34,481 nt of DNA, from positions 1 through 34,481 of the forward strand of contig NZ_JBNPVX010000031.1 in the NCBI RefSeq assembly GCF_050434145.1, in the 5' to 3' direction. The notes under the pieces were generated by a model, which searched no databases, was not told the origin of the DNA, and was given only the letters and a program-made list of their open reading frames with translations. This stretch comes from JAISST01 sp050434145 (lineage in GTDB: Bacteria; Fusobacteriota; Fusobacteriia; Fusobacteriales; Fusobacteriaceae). How positions within the stretch are numbered: the first letter of the stretch is position 1; every line of letters begins with the position of its first letter. The translations under genes were made by a program, and so were the position numbers. Positions 16,601 through 23,861 of this stretch are shown here, piece after piece.

Positions 16601-17914
16601 ATTTTCTATCTTGAGGCATTTCATGTCTTGCCCACCAATATCTAATATACAATCTACCTCAGGCTGGAAAAAGCTAGCACCTTTGTAATGAGCCATTGTC
16701 TCTACAACACCAAAATCAATATTAAGAGCACTTTTGATAAGATTTTCTCCATATCCTGTGACACATGAAGATTTTATTATCGCATCTTTGGGCATAATCT
16801 TATACAAATCTTTTAATACATTCAGGACTGTATCTAGTGGACTTCCATTATTGCTGCTATAATAAGAATACAATATTTTATTATCTTCTGATACTAATAC
16901 TACTTTCATTGTAGTAGAACCAGAATCAATACCCAAATATGTATTGCCAGAATAATTTGTTAAATCACTAGTTTCTACTTTTGCTTGTTCATGTCTTTTT
17001 CTAAAATTTTCAAGTTCTTCATCACTAGAAAATAATGGTGCTAATCGAGAAGTGTCTGACATTTCTTTTTGTTCAAGTAGTAATATTTTATTTCTTAATT
17101 CATCTATTGAAAAATCTTTGGAATTATCCATGGAATAAAATGCAGCACCTTTTGCAACAAAAAGTTGAGAGTTTTCTGGGAAAACGACTTCATCATCAGT
17201 TAATTTTAATGTCTCAATAAATCTTTTTCTGAGTTCACTTAAGAAATATAATGGGCCTCCAAGAAATGCTACTTTTCCACTAATTTTTTTCCCACCAGCA
17301 AGTCCAGCAATAGTCTGGTTTACTACAGCCTGCAATACAGATATAGCTATATTTTCTTTCTTTACTCCTTCATTAAGAAGAGGTTGAATATCTGTTTTGG
17401 CAAAAACACCACATCTAGCTGCAATAGGATAAATAGTATCATAATTTTTAGCCAATTCATTTAGACCAGCAGCATCAGTATTGATAAGAGATGCAATTTG
17501 GTCAACAAATGCTCCAGTACCGCCAGCACAGCTTCCATTCATCCTTTGATCCATATTATCTTTTAGGAATGTAATCTTTGCATCTTCGCCACCCAGCTCA
17601 ATTGCCACATCAGTATCAGGTATTAATTCTTGTATAGATTCAATACATGCAATAACTTCTTGTACAAAAGGCAAACTGATATATTCAGCTATTCCCATAC
17701 CACTTGAACCAGTAATACAGACAAGCAATTCTATATTTTTTCCATAGTTTTTTTCTAAAGTATCTAAAAATTCTAAAAATAATTTTTTTGTAATTTCTCT
17801 TACATTTGACAGGTGTCTTTCATATAGAGAATAGACAGTATTCTTTTTTTCATCAAGACACACGATTTTTATAGTAGTAGAACCAACATCTACTCCAACA
17901 TAAAATTTATTCAT
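13682..17914 (-). CDS. 2-hydroxyacyl-CoA dehydratase activase-type protein, large fused form
   Basis: A protein of about 1410 residues of the BadF/BadG/BcrA/HgdC activase superfamily. It has two ASKHA ATPase domains in tandem: the first opens with VGVDVGSTTIKIV and has IELGGEDAKITF; the second, from about residue 325, opens with LGIDSGSTTMKVV and has LDIGGQDMK. The second carries EACSSGCGSF, where a Cys binds the bridging 4Fe-4S cluster in HgdC. The cluster RCGLCTNKC follows near residue 610, then domains resembling the dehydratase HgdB/DUF2229 type (RPYHCDKEIHHG, NDACYPSVLVIGEL). HgdC-type activases drive ATP-dependent electron transfer to dehydratases used in amino-acid fermentation; the target of this fused form is not known to me. 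The ATG at 17914 (MNKFYVGVDV) has GGTGAT ahead; an alternative at 17941 overlaps the HAD stop. Confidence 0.85.
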   Translation of the reverse strand: MNKFYVGVDVGSTTIKIVCLDEKKNTVYSLYERHLSNVREITKKLFLEFLDTLEKNYGKNIELLVCITGSSGMGIAEYISLPFVQEVIACIESIQELIPDTDVAIELGGEDAKITFLKDNMDQRMNGSCAGGTGAFVDQIASLINTDAAGLNELAKNYDTIYPIAARCGVFAKTDIQPLLNEGVKKENIAISVLQAVVNQTIAGLAGGKKISGKVAFLGGPLYFLSELRKRFIETLKLTDDEVVFPENSQLFVAKGAAFYSMDNSKDFSIDELRNKILLLEQKEMSDTSRLAPLFSSDEELENFRKRHEQAKVETSDLTNYSGNTYLGIDSGSTTMKVVLVSEDNKILYSYYSSNNGSPLDTVLNVLKDLYKIMPKDAIIKSSCVTGYGENLIKSALNIDFGVVETMAHYKGASFFQPEVDCILDIGGQDMKCLKIENGVIKSILLNEACSSGCGSFLETFANSLGLDIKEFAQQGLHSTAPPDLGTRCTVFMNSKVKQAQKDGVDVGDISAGLSYSVIKNTLFKVIKIKNKDELGKNIVVQGGTFLNDCVLRAFELVSEREAVRPNVAGLMGAFGAALLAKELSKEKSTILSYDDISAFHYTSNLTRCGLCTNKCMLTINKFGTGNRFISGNRCEKPLGTIGNENVPNMFEYKYNRLFNYKPLAMSQATRGEIGIPRVLNMFDSYPFWFTLLTSLGFRVILSGESTKVLYEKGMNTIASDSICYPAKIVHGHIVDLVEKGVKRIFYPCVMFEEKEDNKSQNQYNCPVVMSYPEVIKNNMDLIKEKNIDLMIPFFSLESKEVIYRTVVEEFSQFGISKGEAKIAVDKAWEEKYNFRKDMKNKALEIIEELDRSGKSGMVICGRPYHCDKEIHHGIPNIVSSFGIPVLTGDAVASLSSVEDELRVIDQWTYHSRLYRAATYVGKSKNLELIEFNSFSCGLDAVTTDQVDDILTNYGKTYTVLKIDEISNLGAVKIRIRSLLAALEYKKKSITSVIKSKLYPKVPFTKKMKSEYTILVPQMAPMQFDLLKVAFNEQGYNLVVLDETKEALDCGLQYVNNDACYPSVLVIGELINALKSGKYDLNKVAVMISQTGGSCRATNYVGFLKKAIKDSGFENIPILSLNASGLEKQEGFKINFPLIHKSMLAVSYGDLLMKLLYSIRPYEINKGDTNKLYEKWNEFVKTNIRNGKFNQFKKNVKAMVEDFVKIPAKLEKKIKVGIVGEILVKFSPFANNNLAEFIESEGGEVATSSLMGFIKYCLYSDIFVKNRFHGKMKTLKMHFALWFINRYTSVTNNALKKYKDRFLLEHSIQDTAKVTSEFISIGHQSGEGWYLLGEMVEFIKNGVPNIVCTQPFGCLPNHITGKGMIKTLRESFKESNIVPIDYDPGFSEVNQINRIKLMISVAKKNLANTI

Positions 17915-17933
17915 AACATCACCATACCTATCT

Positions 17934-18656
17934 TTAAACATCCAAAATTTCTACATTTGCATTAACTTTATAAATGACATCTTTCCTTTCTATAATAATT
18001 TCTGATTTATCTAATAATTCTTTATTTTCTCTAATACTATTTAAAAGTTCTTTTGAAGGATTTATTGCCCTAGGGTGTCCTACTAAATCTAGCATGGATA
18101 AATCTCCATGAGTGTCACCATAAGCATAACTTTTATTTAAATCAATATTGTATTTTTTAGTAAATTTATCAATTGCACCTAATTTATTGATAGAAGCCCA
18201 CATTGGAGAAATAGCACCAGATAACTTTCCATCTTCAATATGATAGATAGAGCCACAAAAATCATGAGCACCTAATTTTTGAGCCATTCTTGAGACAAGA
18301 AAATCAGGACTTCCAGATATGAATATAACTAAATGACCTTGATCTTTATGCCATTTTATCATGTTTCTGGTGTAAGCATATACTCTGTCACCTTTTATGT
18401 CCAGCACTTGGTCTGATACAAAATTGTTGTAATTAACAGGTAATCCTCTGATAGCGTCTACATATGTTTCAGTTAATGTTGCTAAATACTTTTCATAGTC
18501 ACCTTTTCTATCATCCCAGAGTTTATATGCTCCTTTGACTTTGGAGTCATATTCTTTAAAATCAAGCAATTCATATTTTATTAGTCTCTTAAAATGTTCT
18601 ATTAAAAGAGAATTTCTATAAATAGTACCATCAATATCAAAAAAGGCTGCAATCAT
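17934..18656 (-). CDS. HAD-superfamily phosphatase (HAD-IB, SerB-like)
   Basis: About 240 residues with all HAD motifs: motif I FFDIDGT with the nucleophile Asp, motif II FISGSPDF, and motif III YGDTHGDLSMLD. The helical cap between I and II and the SGSPDF form place it with HAD-IB enzymes, which include phosphoserine and lipid-phosphate phosphatases. The substrate cannot be read from sequence. Two ATGs are possible (18662 and 18656). AGGGTGA is spaced correctly only for 18656 (MIAAFFDIDGT). It heads an operon with the activase, whose reading frame starts at or just past its stop. Confidence 0.85.
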   Translation of the reverse strand: MIAAFFDIDGTIYRNSLLIEHFKRLIKYELLDFKEYDSKVKGAYKLWDDRKGDYEKYLATLTETYVDAIRGLPVNYNNFVSDQVLDIKGDRVYAYTRNMIKWHKDQGHLVIFISGSPDFLVSRMAQKLGAHDFCGSIYHIEDGKLSGAISPMWASINKLGAIDKFTKKYNIDLNKSYAYGDTHGDLSMLDLVGHPRAINPSKELLNSIRENKELLDKSEIIIERKDVIYKVNANVEILDV

Positions 18657-18721
18657 TGTCATTCACCCTACTTTAAATTTTATATCAAATTTCAGTATTT
18701 CCAGCAGAAGTTGTATGTATA

Positions 18722-18750
18722 ATTATAGAGTAATATTGTAAAAAAGTCAA
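18722..18750 (-). promoter_or_regulatory. Promoter of the HAD-activase operon
   Basis: On the minus strand, TTGACT (18750-18745), a 17-base spacer and consensus TATAAT (18727-18722), about 65 bases upstream of the HAD start. Confidence 0.7.
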
Positions 18751-18867
18751 TGTTTTATAGAGTGCATAGTTGTATTGCAAAATAAATTTATAATATTTAA
18801 AGGATGAATATATTTCTTTAATATTGTCTATTAATGTAGATTAATTAATAAAATTATATTCTTTACC

Positions 18868-18896
18868 TTGTTAATTTTATATAATTACTTTATAAT
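18868..18896 (+). promoter_or_regulatory. rtcB promoter
   Basis: TTGTTA (18868-18873), 17 bases, consensus TATAAT (18891-18896). Transcription from about 18903 would start right at the hairpin element. Confidence 0.65.
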
Positions 18897-18906
18897 GTAT
18901 AAAAAA

Positions 18907-18988
18907 GAGTTATCAGCAATGAAATTGTTAATGAGAATAGATAACCACTATTAGCTTCCAATAATATCTGAACGAAGTGAGGCCAGAG
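18907..18988. repeat. Diverged copy of the double-hairpin element in the rtcB leader
   Basis: GTTATC (18909-18914) pairs with GATAAC (18940-18945) around CAAT-GAA-ATTG (18917-18927). It is followed by CCACTAT and GAACGAAGTGAGGCC, matching the 3'-half motifs of elements 3 and 5. It lies just downstream of the predicted rtcB promoter and so would be transcribed as 5' leader. Membership of the family is likely but less certain than for elements 1 to 6. Confidence 0.45.
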
Positions 18989-19077
18989 TAAAAGAAAAAT
19001 CAATAAAAATCTGAATTGATAAGACAACAAATGGTTTTACAATAGCTCAAATTAAAATAAAATATAGGAGAAAGCGA

Positions 19078-20361
19078 ATGAAGTTAATAAATGGAAAATA
19101 CAACACAGCAAAAATATTTACAGAAAATGTAGAAGAAACTGCAATAGAGCAAATAAGAGAATTATGTAATCAAGAATTTGTATATGGAAGTAGTATTAGA
19201 ATTATGCCAGATGTCCATGCTGGAGCTGGTTGCGTCATAGGTACGACTATGACAATTACAGATAAGATTGTTCCTAATTTAGTTGGAGTAGATATAGGTT
19301 GTGGAATGTATACAGCAGTAATAAAGAATTTGAAACGAAAAGATATTGATTTTGAGAAATTAGATAGAGTAATTAATGAACATATACCTTCTGGATTTAG
19401 TTTGAGAAATGGAATTCACCCATTTGCCTCTAAGACAAGAATAGATGAATTGAGATGTAAAAATAGATTTGACATGGGAAAAGCTAGGAGAAGCATAGGA
19501 ACTTTAGGTGGAGGCAATCATTTTATTGAAATGAATGAGGATAATGAAGGAAAAATTTATATTGTAATTCATTCTGGAAGTAGAAATTTAGGATTGCAAG
19601 TTTGTAATTATTATCAAGAAAAAGCATTTGAAAAATTATCAGAAAAATCCAATAGACTAAAAGAAATTGATATAACAAAACTTATAGACAATTTAAAAGC
19701 CCAGGGAAAATATGATTTAATTAATAGCACTTTAGAAAAAATCAAAAAAGAAATAGCGGTAAATGGAATAAATAAAAATCTTTCATATGTAGAAGGAGAA
19801 ATGTTTCATGATTACATTCATGATATGAAAATTATGCAAGAATATGCAGTAATTAATAGACAAGCAATGTTAGATGAAATAATTACTAGAATGGATTATG
19901 AAATAGAAGAAGAATTTTCTACTATTCATAATTATATTGATACAGAAAATATGGTGTTAAGAAAAGGAGCTGTATCAGCTAAAAAAGGTGAAAAACTATT
20001 GATACCAATCAACATGCGTGATGGTTCCTTGATTTGCGTAGGGAAAGGAAATGAAGATTGGAATAATTCTGCTCCTCATGGTGCGGGAAGACTAATGGGG
20101 CGTAATGCAGCCAAACTTAGATTTACAATAGAAGAATTCAAAAAATCTATGGAAGGAATATATTCTAGCTCGATAAATAAAGATACTATAGATGAAGCTC
20201 CAATGGCTTATAAACCAATAAAAGAAATAATAGAAAATATAAAAGAAACGGCAGAAATAATTGCACAGATAAGACCAATATATAATTTCAAGGCTACAGA
20301 GGAATCTATTAGTGATCGAATAAAGAGAAAAAAAGAAGAAAAACAAAAATATAAAAAATAA
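19078..20361 (+). CDS. rtcB: RNA-splicing ligase RtcB
   Basis: Joins RNA 2',3'-cyclic phosphate or 3'-phosphate ends to 5'-OH ends using GTP and Mn2+. The 427-residue protein keeps every key motif: HAGAGCVIGTT, VGVDIGCGM with Asp72 and Cys75 (metal ligands, E. coli Asp75 and Cys78), GGGNHFIE, HSGSRNLG, and PHGAGR with His334, the residue that is guanylylated (E. coli His337). No rtcA or rtcR lies alongside. TATAGGAGAAAGCG precedes the ATG. A secreted DNase I-fold gene follows after 30 bases and is probably cotranscribed. Confidence 0.95.
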   Translation: MKLINGKYNTAKIFTENVEETAIEQIRELCNQEFVYGSSIRIMPDVHAGAGCVIGTTMTITDKIVPNLVGVDIGCGMYTAVIKNLKRKDIDFEKLDRVINEHIPSGFSLRNGIHPFASKTRIDELRCKNRFDMGKARRSIGTLGGGNHFIEMNEDNEGKIYIVIHSGSRNLGLQVCNYYQEKAFEKLSEKSNRLKEIDITKLIDNLKAQGKYDLINSTLEKIKKEIAVNGINKNLSYVEGEMFHDYIHDMKIMQEYAVINRQAMLDEIITRMDYEIEEEFSTIHNYIDTENMVLRKGAVSAKKGEKLLIPINMRDGSLICVGKGNEDWNNSAPHGAGRLMGRNAAKLRFTIEEFKKSMEGIYSSSINKDTIDEAPMAYKPIKEIIENIKETAEIIAQIRPIYNFKATEESISDRIKRKKEEKQKYKK

Positions 20362-20391
20362 AATTATAGAAGGGTAAAATGGGAGGAATTA

Positions 20392-21219
20392 ATGAAAAAA
20401 ATGGGGAATATTATTTTGATGTTTTTATTATTATCTTTTATAGCTTTGGCATCGACTAGTAATATAGCATCATTCAATGTGTTGAGATTAGGTAATAGTC
20501 AGAAAAATTATCCTATGACAGCAAGTGTCCTTGCAGATTTTGATTTAATAGGATTACAAGAAGTTATGAATCAAAAAGGTGTAGAGAAATTAGTTTATTT
20601 TCTTGAAAAAGAAACTAAGGAAAAGTGGGATTACCATATAAGTCCATATTCTGTTGGAGAATCTTCCTATAAGGAATATTATGCATATATTTGGAAAGCA
20701 AATAAAGTTGTGTTTTTAAAAGAAAGAGGATTCTATAGTGGTGAAACCAAAGAATTTTCAAGAGAACCTTATGGAGCAGACTTTAAAATAGGGGAATTTG
20801 ATTTTACATATGTATTGATTCACATAGTTTTTGGAAAAGATGAAAGCAGAAGACGTAGTGAAATATTCAAGATGCATAAAGTGTATGATTATTTTCAAAA
20901 TTTAGACAATGATGAAAATGATATAATAATTGCTGGAGATTTTAATATGCCAGCATTGGATGAATCATTTGAAAATTTACTTGGCCACAAAGACGAGATT
21001 ATTTATATAATAGATCCTGTAATGAAAACTACTCTAGGAAAAAATGGATTATCCAGTTCTTATGACAATATATTTCTGTCAAACAAATATACACAGGAAT
21101 TTACTGGGTATAGTGGGTCAATAGATTTTACAGAAGGGAAATATGGTGATAGAAAGAAAAACATTTCTGATCATTTGCCTATTTTTTTTCAAGTAAATAT
21201 ATTGACCGATGATGATTGA
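20392..21219 (+). CDS. Exported endonuclease/exonuclease/phosphatase (DNase I fold)
   Basis: A 275-residue protein with a clear signal peptide (MGNIILMFLLLSFIALAS) and the DNase I-like fold motifs in order: ASFNVLRLG, DLIGLQEVM with the metal-binding Glu, VLIHIVFG, IIAGDFNMPA with the catalytic Asp and Asn, YDNIFLS, and ISDHLPIFF with the terminal Asp-His pair. Related exported proteins are DNases that degrade extracellular DNA for nutrients or biofilm release; a phosphodiesterase acting on another substrate is possible. It would work outside the cytoplasm, so a direct link with RtcB is unlikely. GGGAGGAATTA precedes the ATG. Confidence 0.85.
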   Translation: MKKMGNIILMFLLLSFIALASTSNIASFNVLRLGNSQKNYPMTASVLADFDLIGLQEVMNQKGVEKLVYFLEKETKEKWDYHISPYSVGESSYKEYYAYIWKANKVVFLKERGFYSGETKEFSREPYGADFKIGEFDFTYVLIHIVFGKDESRRRSEIFKMHKVYDYFQNLDNDENDIIIAGDFNMPALDESFENLLGHKDEIIYIIDPVMKTTLGKNGLSSSYDNIFLSNKYTQEFTGYSGSIDFTEGKYGDRKKNISDHLPIFFQVNILTDDD

Positions 21220-21302
21220 GAGTATAATACACAGACATCATGGAAATTCAAAAATGAAAATAAAGGTAAAATATAAATATAACAAATAAATTAGGAGTAA
21301 AA

Positions 21303-21932
21303 ATGAAAAGAGCATATGTTTTCTTAAACGGAGAATTAAAGGGAAAAGAAAGCTTTTATAAAGGCATATTAAATAAGCAAAAAGGCGATGTTTATTGTGC
21401 TGATGGAGGAGCTAGTCATTTAGAAAAAATAAATGTACTTCCAAATGAGTTATGGGGAGATTTGGATTCTATTTCAGAAGATTTATTATCTAAATATCAA
21501 AAAAATAATGTGAAAGTAGTAAAATTTCCAAAAGATAAAGATAAAACAGATGGAGAATTATTGATAAATCATTTGTCCAATTTAAATTATGATGAAATAA
21601 TAGTAATAGGTGGATTGGGTGGTAGGACAGATCATTTTTTAAGTAATATAAATTGGCTTTTTATGTATGAAAAGTTATATTTTATAACAGAAACAGAAAC
21701 AATATTCAAAGTACATTCAGGACAAGCATTTGGAAAATATGTAAATTGTACAGTTTCTTTTGTACCATATTCAAGAGTAGTAGAAAATGTCTCTCTTACA
21801 GGATTTAAATACGCTTTAAGTAACTATACTATAAAAATAGGAGACTCTATTTGTATGAGTAATATAGTTATATCTAAAGAAAGTTCTATCAAAATATCAA
21901 AAGGGGATTTAATTTGCATAATTAACAAGTAG
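21303..21932 (+). CDS. thiN: Thiamine diphosphokinase
   Basis: Transfers pyrophosphate from ATP to thiamine to form thiamine diphosphate, the active cofactor. 209 residues, the usual size. Motifs: YCADGGASHL, the acidic GDLDSI, FPKDKDKTDGELLI, and GGLGGRTDHFLSNI, all typical of ThiN. The smaller C-terminal beta domain carries the thiamine-binding part. TTAGGAGTAAAA gives the ribosome-binding site. No TPP riboswitch is visible upstream, which fits a salvage enzyme expressed constantly. Confidence 0.92.
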   Translation: MKRAYVFLNGELKGKESFYKGILNKQKGDVYCADGGASHLEKINVLPNELWGDLDSISEDLLSKYQKNNVKVVKFPKDKDKTDGELLINHLSNLNYDEIIVIGGLGGRTDHFLSNINWLFMYEKLYFITETETIFKVHSGQAFGKYVNCTVSFVPYSRVVENVSLTGFKYALSNYTIKIGDSICMSNIVISKESSIKISKGDLICIINK

Positions 21933-22010
21933 TCATATATAAAAATACACGAATATTATTGTTCTATAAAATTTCTGATTAGAGACAATGGACAAAGAAG
22001 AAAACTTTTA

Positions 22011-22039
22011 TTGACAAATAAATTTATTATATGATAAAC
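22011..22039 (+). promoter_or_regulatory. Promoter for thioesterase gene
   Basis: Perfect TTGACA (22011-22016) followed at 16-17 bases by GATAAAC (22033-22039). The gene starts at 22105. Confidence 0.5.
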
Positions 22040-22104
22040 TCTTAAAGACTATTTAGGCTACATTTTAGAAAATCACAATATTTATTGTAAAGACGGAGGT
22101 AAAT

Positions 22105-22482
22105 ATGCTAAAAGAAGGCATGATACTTACAGAAGATAAAGTAGTAGAAGAAAAAGAAACAGCAAAAAATATTGGCTCAGGTAATGTAGAAGTTTATTCT
22201 ACTCCTATGATGATTGCTTTTATGGAGAATACAGCACTTAAGTTGGTACAAAATGAATTGGCAGATGGAGAAGCTACAGTAGGCACTGCTGTAAATATCA
22301 CTCACTTGAAAGCTAATGCAGTAGGGGATAAAGTAAAATGTACAGCTATATTGGAAAAAATAGAAGGAAAAAAATTATCTTTTTTAGTTAAAGTAACATA
22401 TAATGATGAAGTAATTGGGGAAGGAACCCATGAAAGATTTATAATTAATGAAAAGAAATTTATGGAAAAAGTAAAAAGATAG
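22105..22482 (+). CDS. Thioesterase, FlK-like hotdog family
   Basis: A 125-residue single hotdog-fold protein similar to fluoroacetyl-CoA thioesterase FlK. The FlK catalytic triad Thr42-Glu50-His76 has matching residues at the same spacing: Thr33 (YSTP), Glu41 (FMEN) and His67 (ITHLKA). The C-terminal GEGTHERFIIN motif is also typical. Most members hydrolyse acyl-CoAs of unknown identity; a role with fluoroacetate is not implied. It stands alone, with its own promoter and a terminator overlapping its stop codon. Confidence 0.85.
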   Translation: MLKEGMILTEDKVVEEKETAKNIGSGNVEVYSTPMMIAFMENTALKLVQNELADGEATVGTAVNITHLKANAVGDKVKCTAILEKIEGKKLSFLVKVTYNDEVIGEGTHERFIINEKKFMEKVKR

Positions 22483-22500
22483 GAACTCCTATCTTTTTTT
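22475..22500 (+). terminator. Terminator of thioesterase gene
   Basis: AAAGATAGG, loop AACT, CCTATCTTTTTTT. The stem includes the last codon and the stop codon. Confidence 0.85.
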
Positions 22501-22562
22501 ATGGAAAGTTAAAAATTATTAGAAAATAAAATACTCAAAATCAAAAATTTAGGAGGAAATTA

Positions 22563-23798
22563 ATGAAAGACGAATTTCAAGTGAAAGGAAAAACCAAATT
22601 TATTTTAGGAATACAACATGTGTTAGCAATGTTTGGAGCAACAGTGTTAGTGCCATTCAACACAGGAATGAATGCATCCATAGCATTGATTACAGCAGGA
22701 ATAGGCACGATGATATTCCATTACTGTACAAAAAGAAAAGTGCCAGTTTTTCTAGGGTCATCTTTTGCGTTTATTGGTGCTTTAAAACTTGTATTAGCCA
22801 ATGAAGGAATAGGAGCTGTAAAGACAGGAGTAATATGTGCTGGGCTCATTTATATTGGGATGAGTTATTTAGTAAAAATTTATGGAGCTGAAAAAGTAAA
22901 ATCATTTTTTCCGCCAGTTGTAACTGGGCCAATAATAATGGTAATAGGTTTGAGATTGAGCCCAGTAGCACTTAGTATGTGTGGTTATGAAAATAATTCT
23001 TTTAAAGATTGGAAATCACTAATAGTTTCAATATCAGTGGTAGTATCAATGATAGTTATATCAAGCTTGAAAAAATCATTTTTTAGATTAGTGCCAATTC
23101 TGATATCAGTATTTGCAGGATATTTACTTGCTTTAGCATTTGGAATGGTGGATACACAAGCTATTTCTGATGCCAAATGGATAGGACTCTCATCAGAAGC
23201 ATGGAAACAAATGACCACATTACCAGAATTTTCTATAACTGCTATATTGGCAATAGCTCCGATAGCATTAGTGACATTTATTGAACATTTGGGAGATATT
23301 ACCACTAATAGTGCTGTAGTTGGAAAAGATTTCATGAAAGATCCTGGGATAAATAGAACCCTTCTTGGAGATGGATTAGCATCAATGGTAGCTGGATTAT
23401 TAGGTGGACCAGCCAATACAACTTATGGAGAAAATACTGGAGTTTTGGCAGTTACAAAAGTATATGATCCACAAATACTAAGAATAGCTGCAGTTTATGC
23501 AATTATACTAGGATTTATAGGAAAATTTGGTGCATTAATACAAAATATTCCTTTACCAGTAATGGGCGGAGTATCTGTAATATTATTTGGAATGATAGCT
23601 GCAGTAGGAGTGAGAACTGTGGTAGATGCACAACTAGATTTTTCTAATTCAAGAAATCTTATTATAGCTGCTCTTATATTTGTACTAGGTATAGCAATAA
23701 ATGAAATAGTAATCTGGAAAACAGTTTCTTTATCAGGCTTGGCATTAGCTGCAATAATAGGAATTGTTTTAAATAAAATATTACCTCAAGACAAATAG
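22563..23798 (+). CDS. uraA: Uracil permease (NCS2/UraA family)
   Basis: A 411-residue membrane protein of the nucleobase-cation symporter-2 family, with about 14 hydrophobic segments. Signatures include PPVVTGPIIMVIGL and GPANTTYGENTGVLAVTKVY. Residues aligned by position with E. coli UraA: Glu241 in FIEHLGD and Glu290 in TYGEN are kept, but the uracil-contacting His245 is Asp here. Uracil is the most likely substrate because of overall similarity and the C-terminal signature; another pyrimidine or purine is possible given that change. TTAGGAGGAAATTA precedes the ATG. Confidence 0.88.
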   Translation: MKDEFQVKGKTKFILGIQHVLAMFGATVLVPFNTGMNASIALITAGIGTMIFHYCTKRKVPVFLGSSFAFIGALKLVLANEGIGAVKTGVICAGLIYIGMSYLVKIYGAEKVKSFFPPVVTGPIIMVIGLRLSPVALSMCGYENNSFKDWKSLIVSISVVVSMIVISSLKKSFFRLVPILISVFAGYLLALAFGMVDTQAISDAKWIGLSSEAWKQMTTLPEFSITAILAIAPIALVTFIEHLGDITTNSAVVGKDFMKDPGINRTLLGDGLASMVAGLLGGPANTTYGENTGVLAVTKVYDPQILRIAAVYAIILGFIGKFGALIQNIPLPVMGGVSVILFGMIAAVGVRTVVDAQLDFSNSRNLIIAALIFVLGIAINEIVIWKTVSLSGLALAAIIGIVLNKILPQDK

Positions 23799-23816
23799 TA
23801 TATTTTATGCTATAAT
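23788..23816 (+). promoter_or_regulatory. Promoter for pepF inside the uraA 3' end
   Basis: AAGACA (23788-23793), 17 bases, then TATAAT (23811-23816) preceded by an extended -10 TGC. The -35 part overlaps the end of uraA. Confidence 0.55.
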
Positions 23817-23861
23817 TGAAGCAACTTTTAAATAAGTAAAAAAACAAAATGAGGTAATAAA

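Larger units (their letters stand above)
18663..19077. other. Divergent intergenic region between HAD operon and rtcB
   Basis: No gene is visible in these 415 bases. It contains the minus-strand promoter (18722-18750), very AT-rich sequence, the plus-strand rtcB promoter (18868-18896), and a transcribed leader of about 175 bases carrying the diverged double-hairpin element. Confidence 0.7.

Noticed and set aside
21220..21302. TPP riboswitch upstream of thiN
   Set aside because: The gap is only about 80 bases, is AT-rich and lacks the conserved CUGAGA thi-box sequence.
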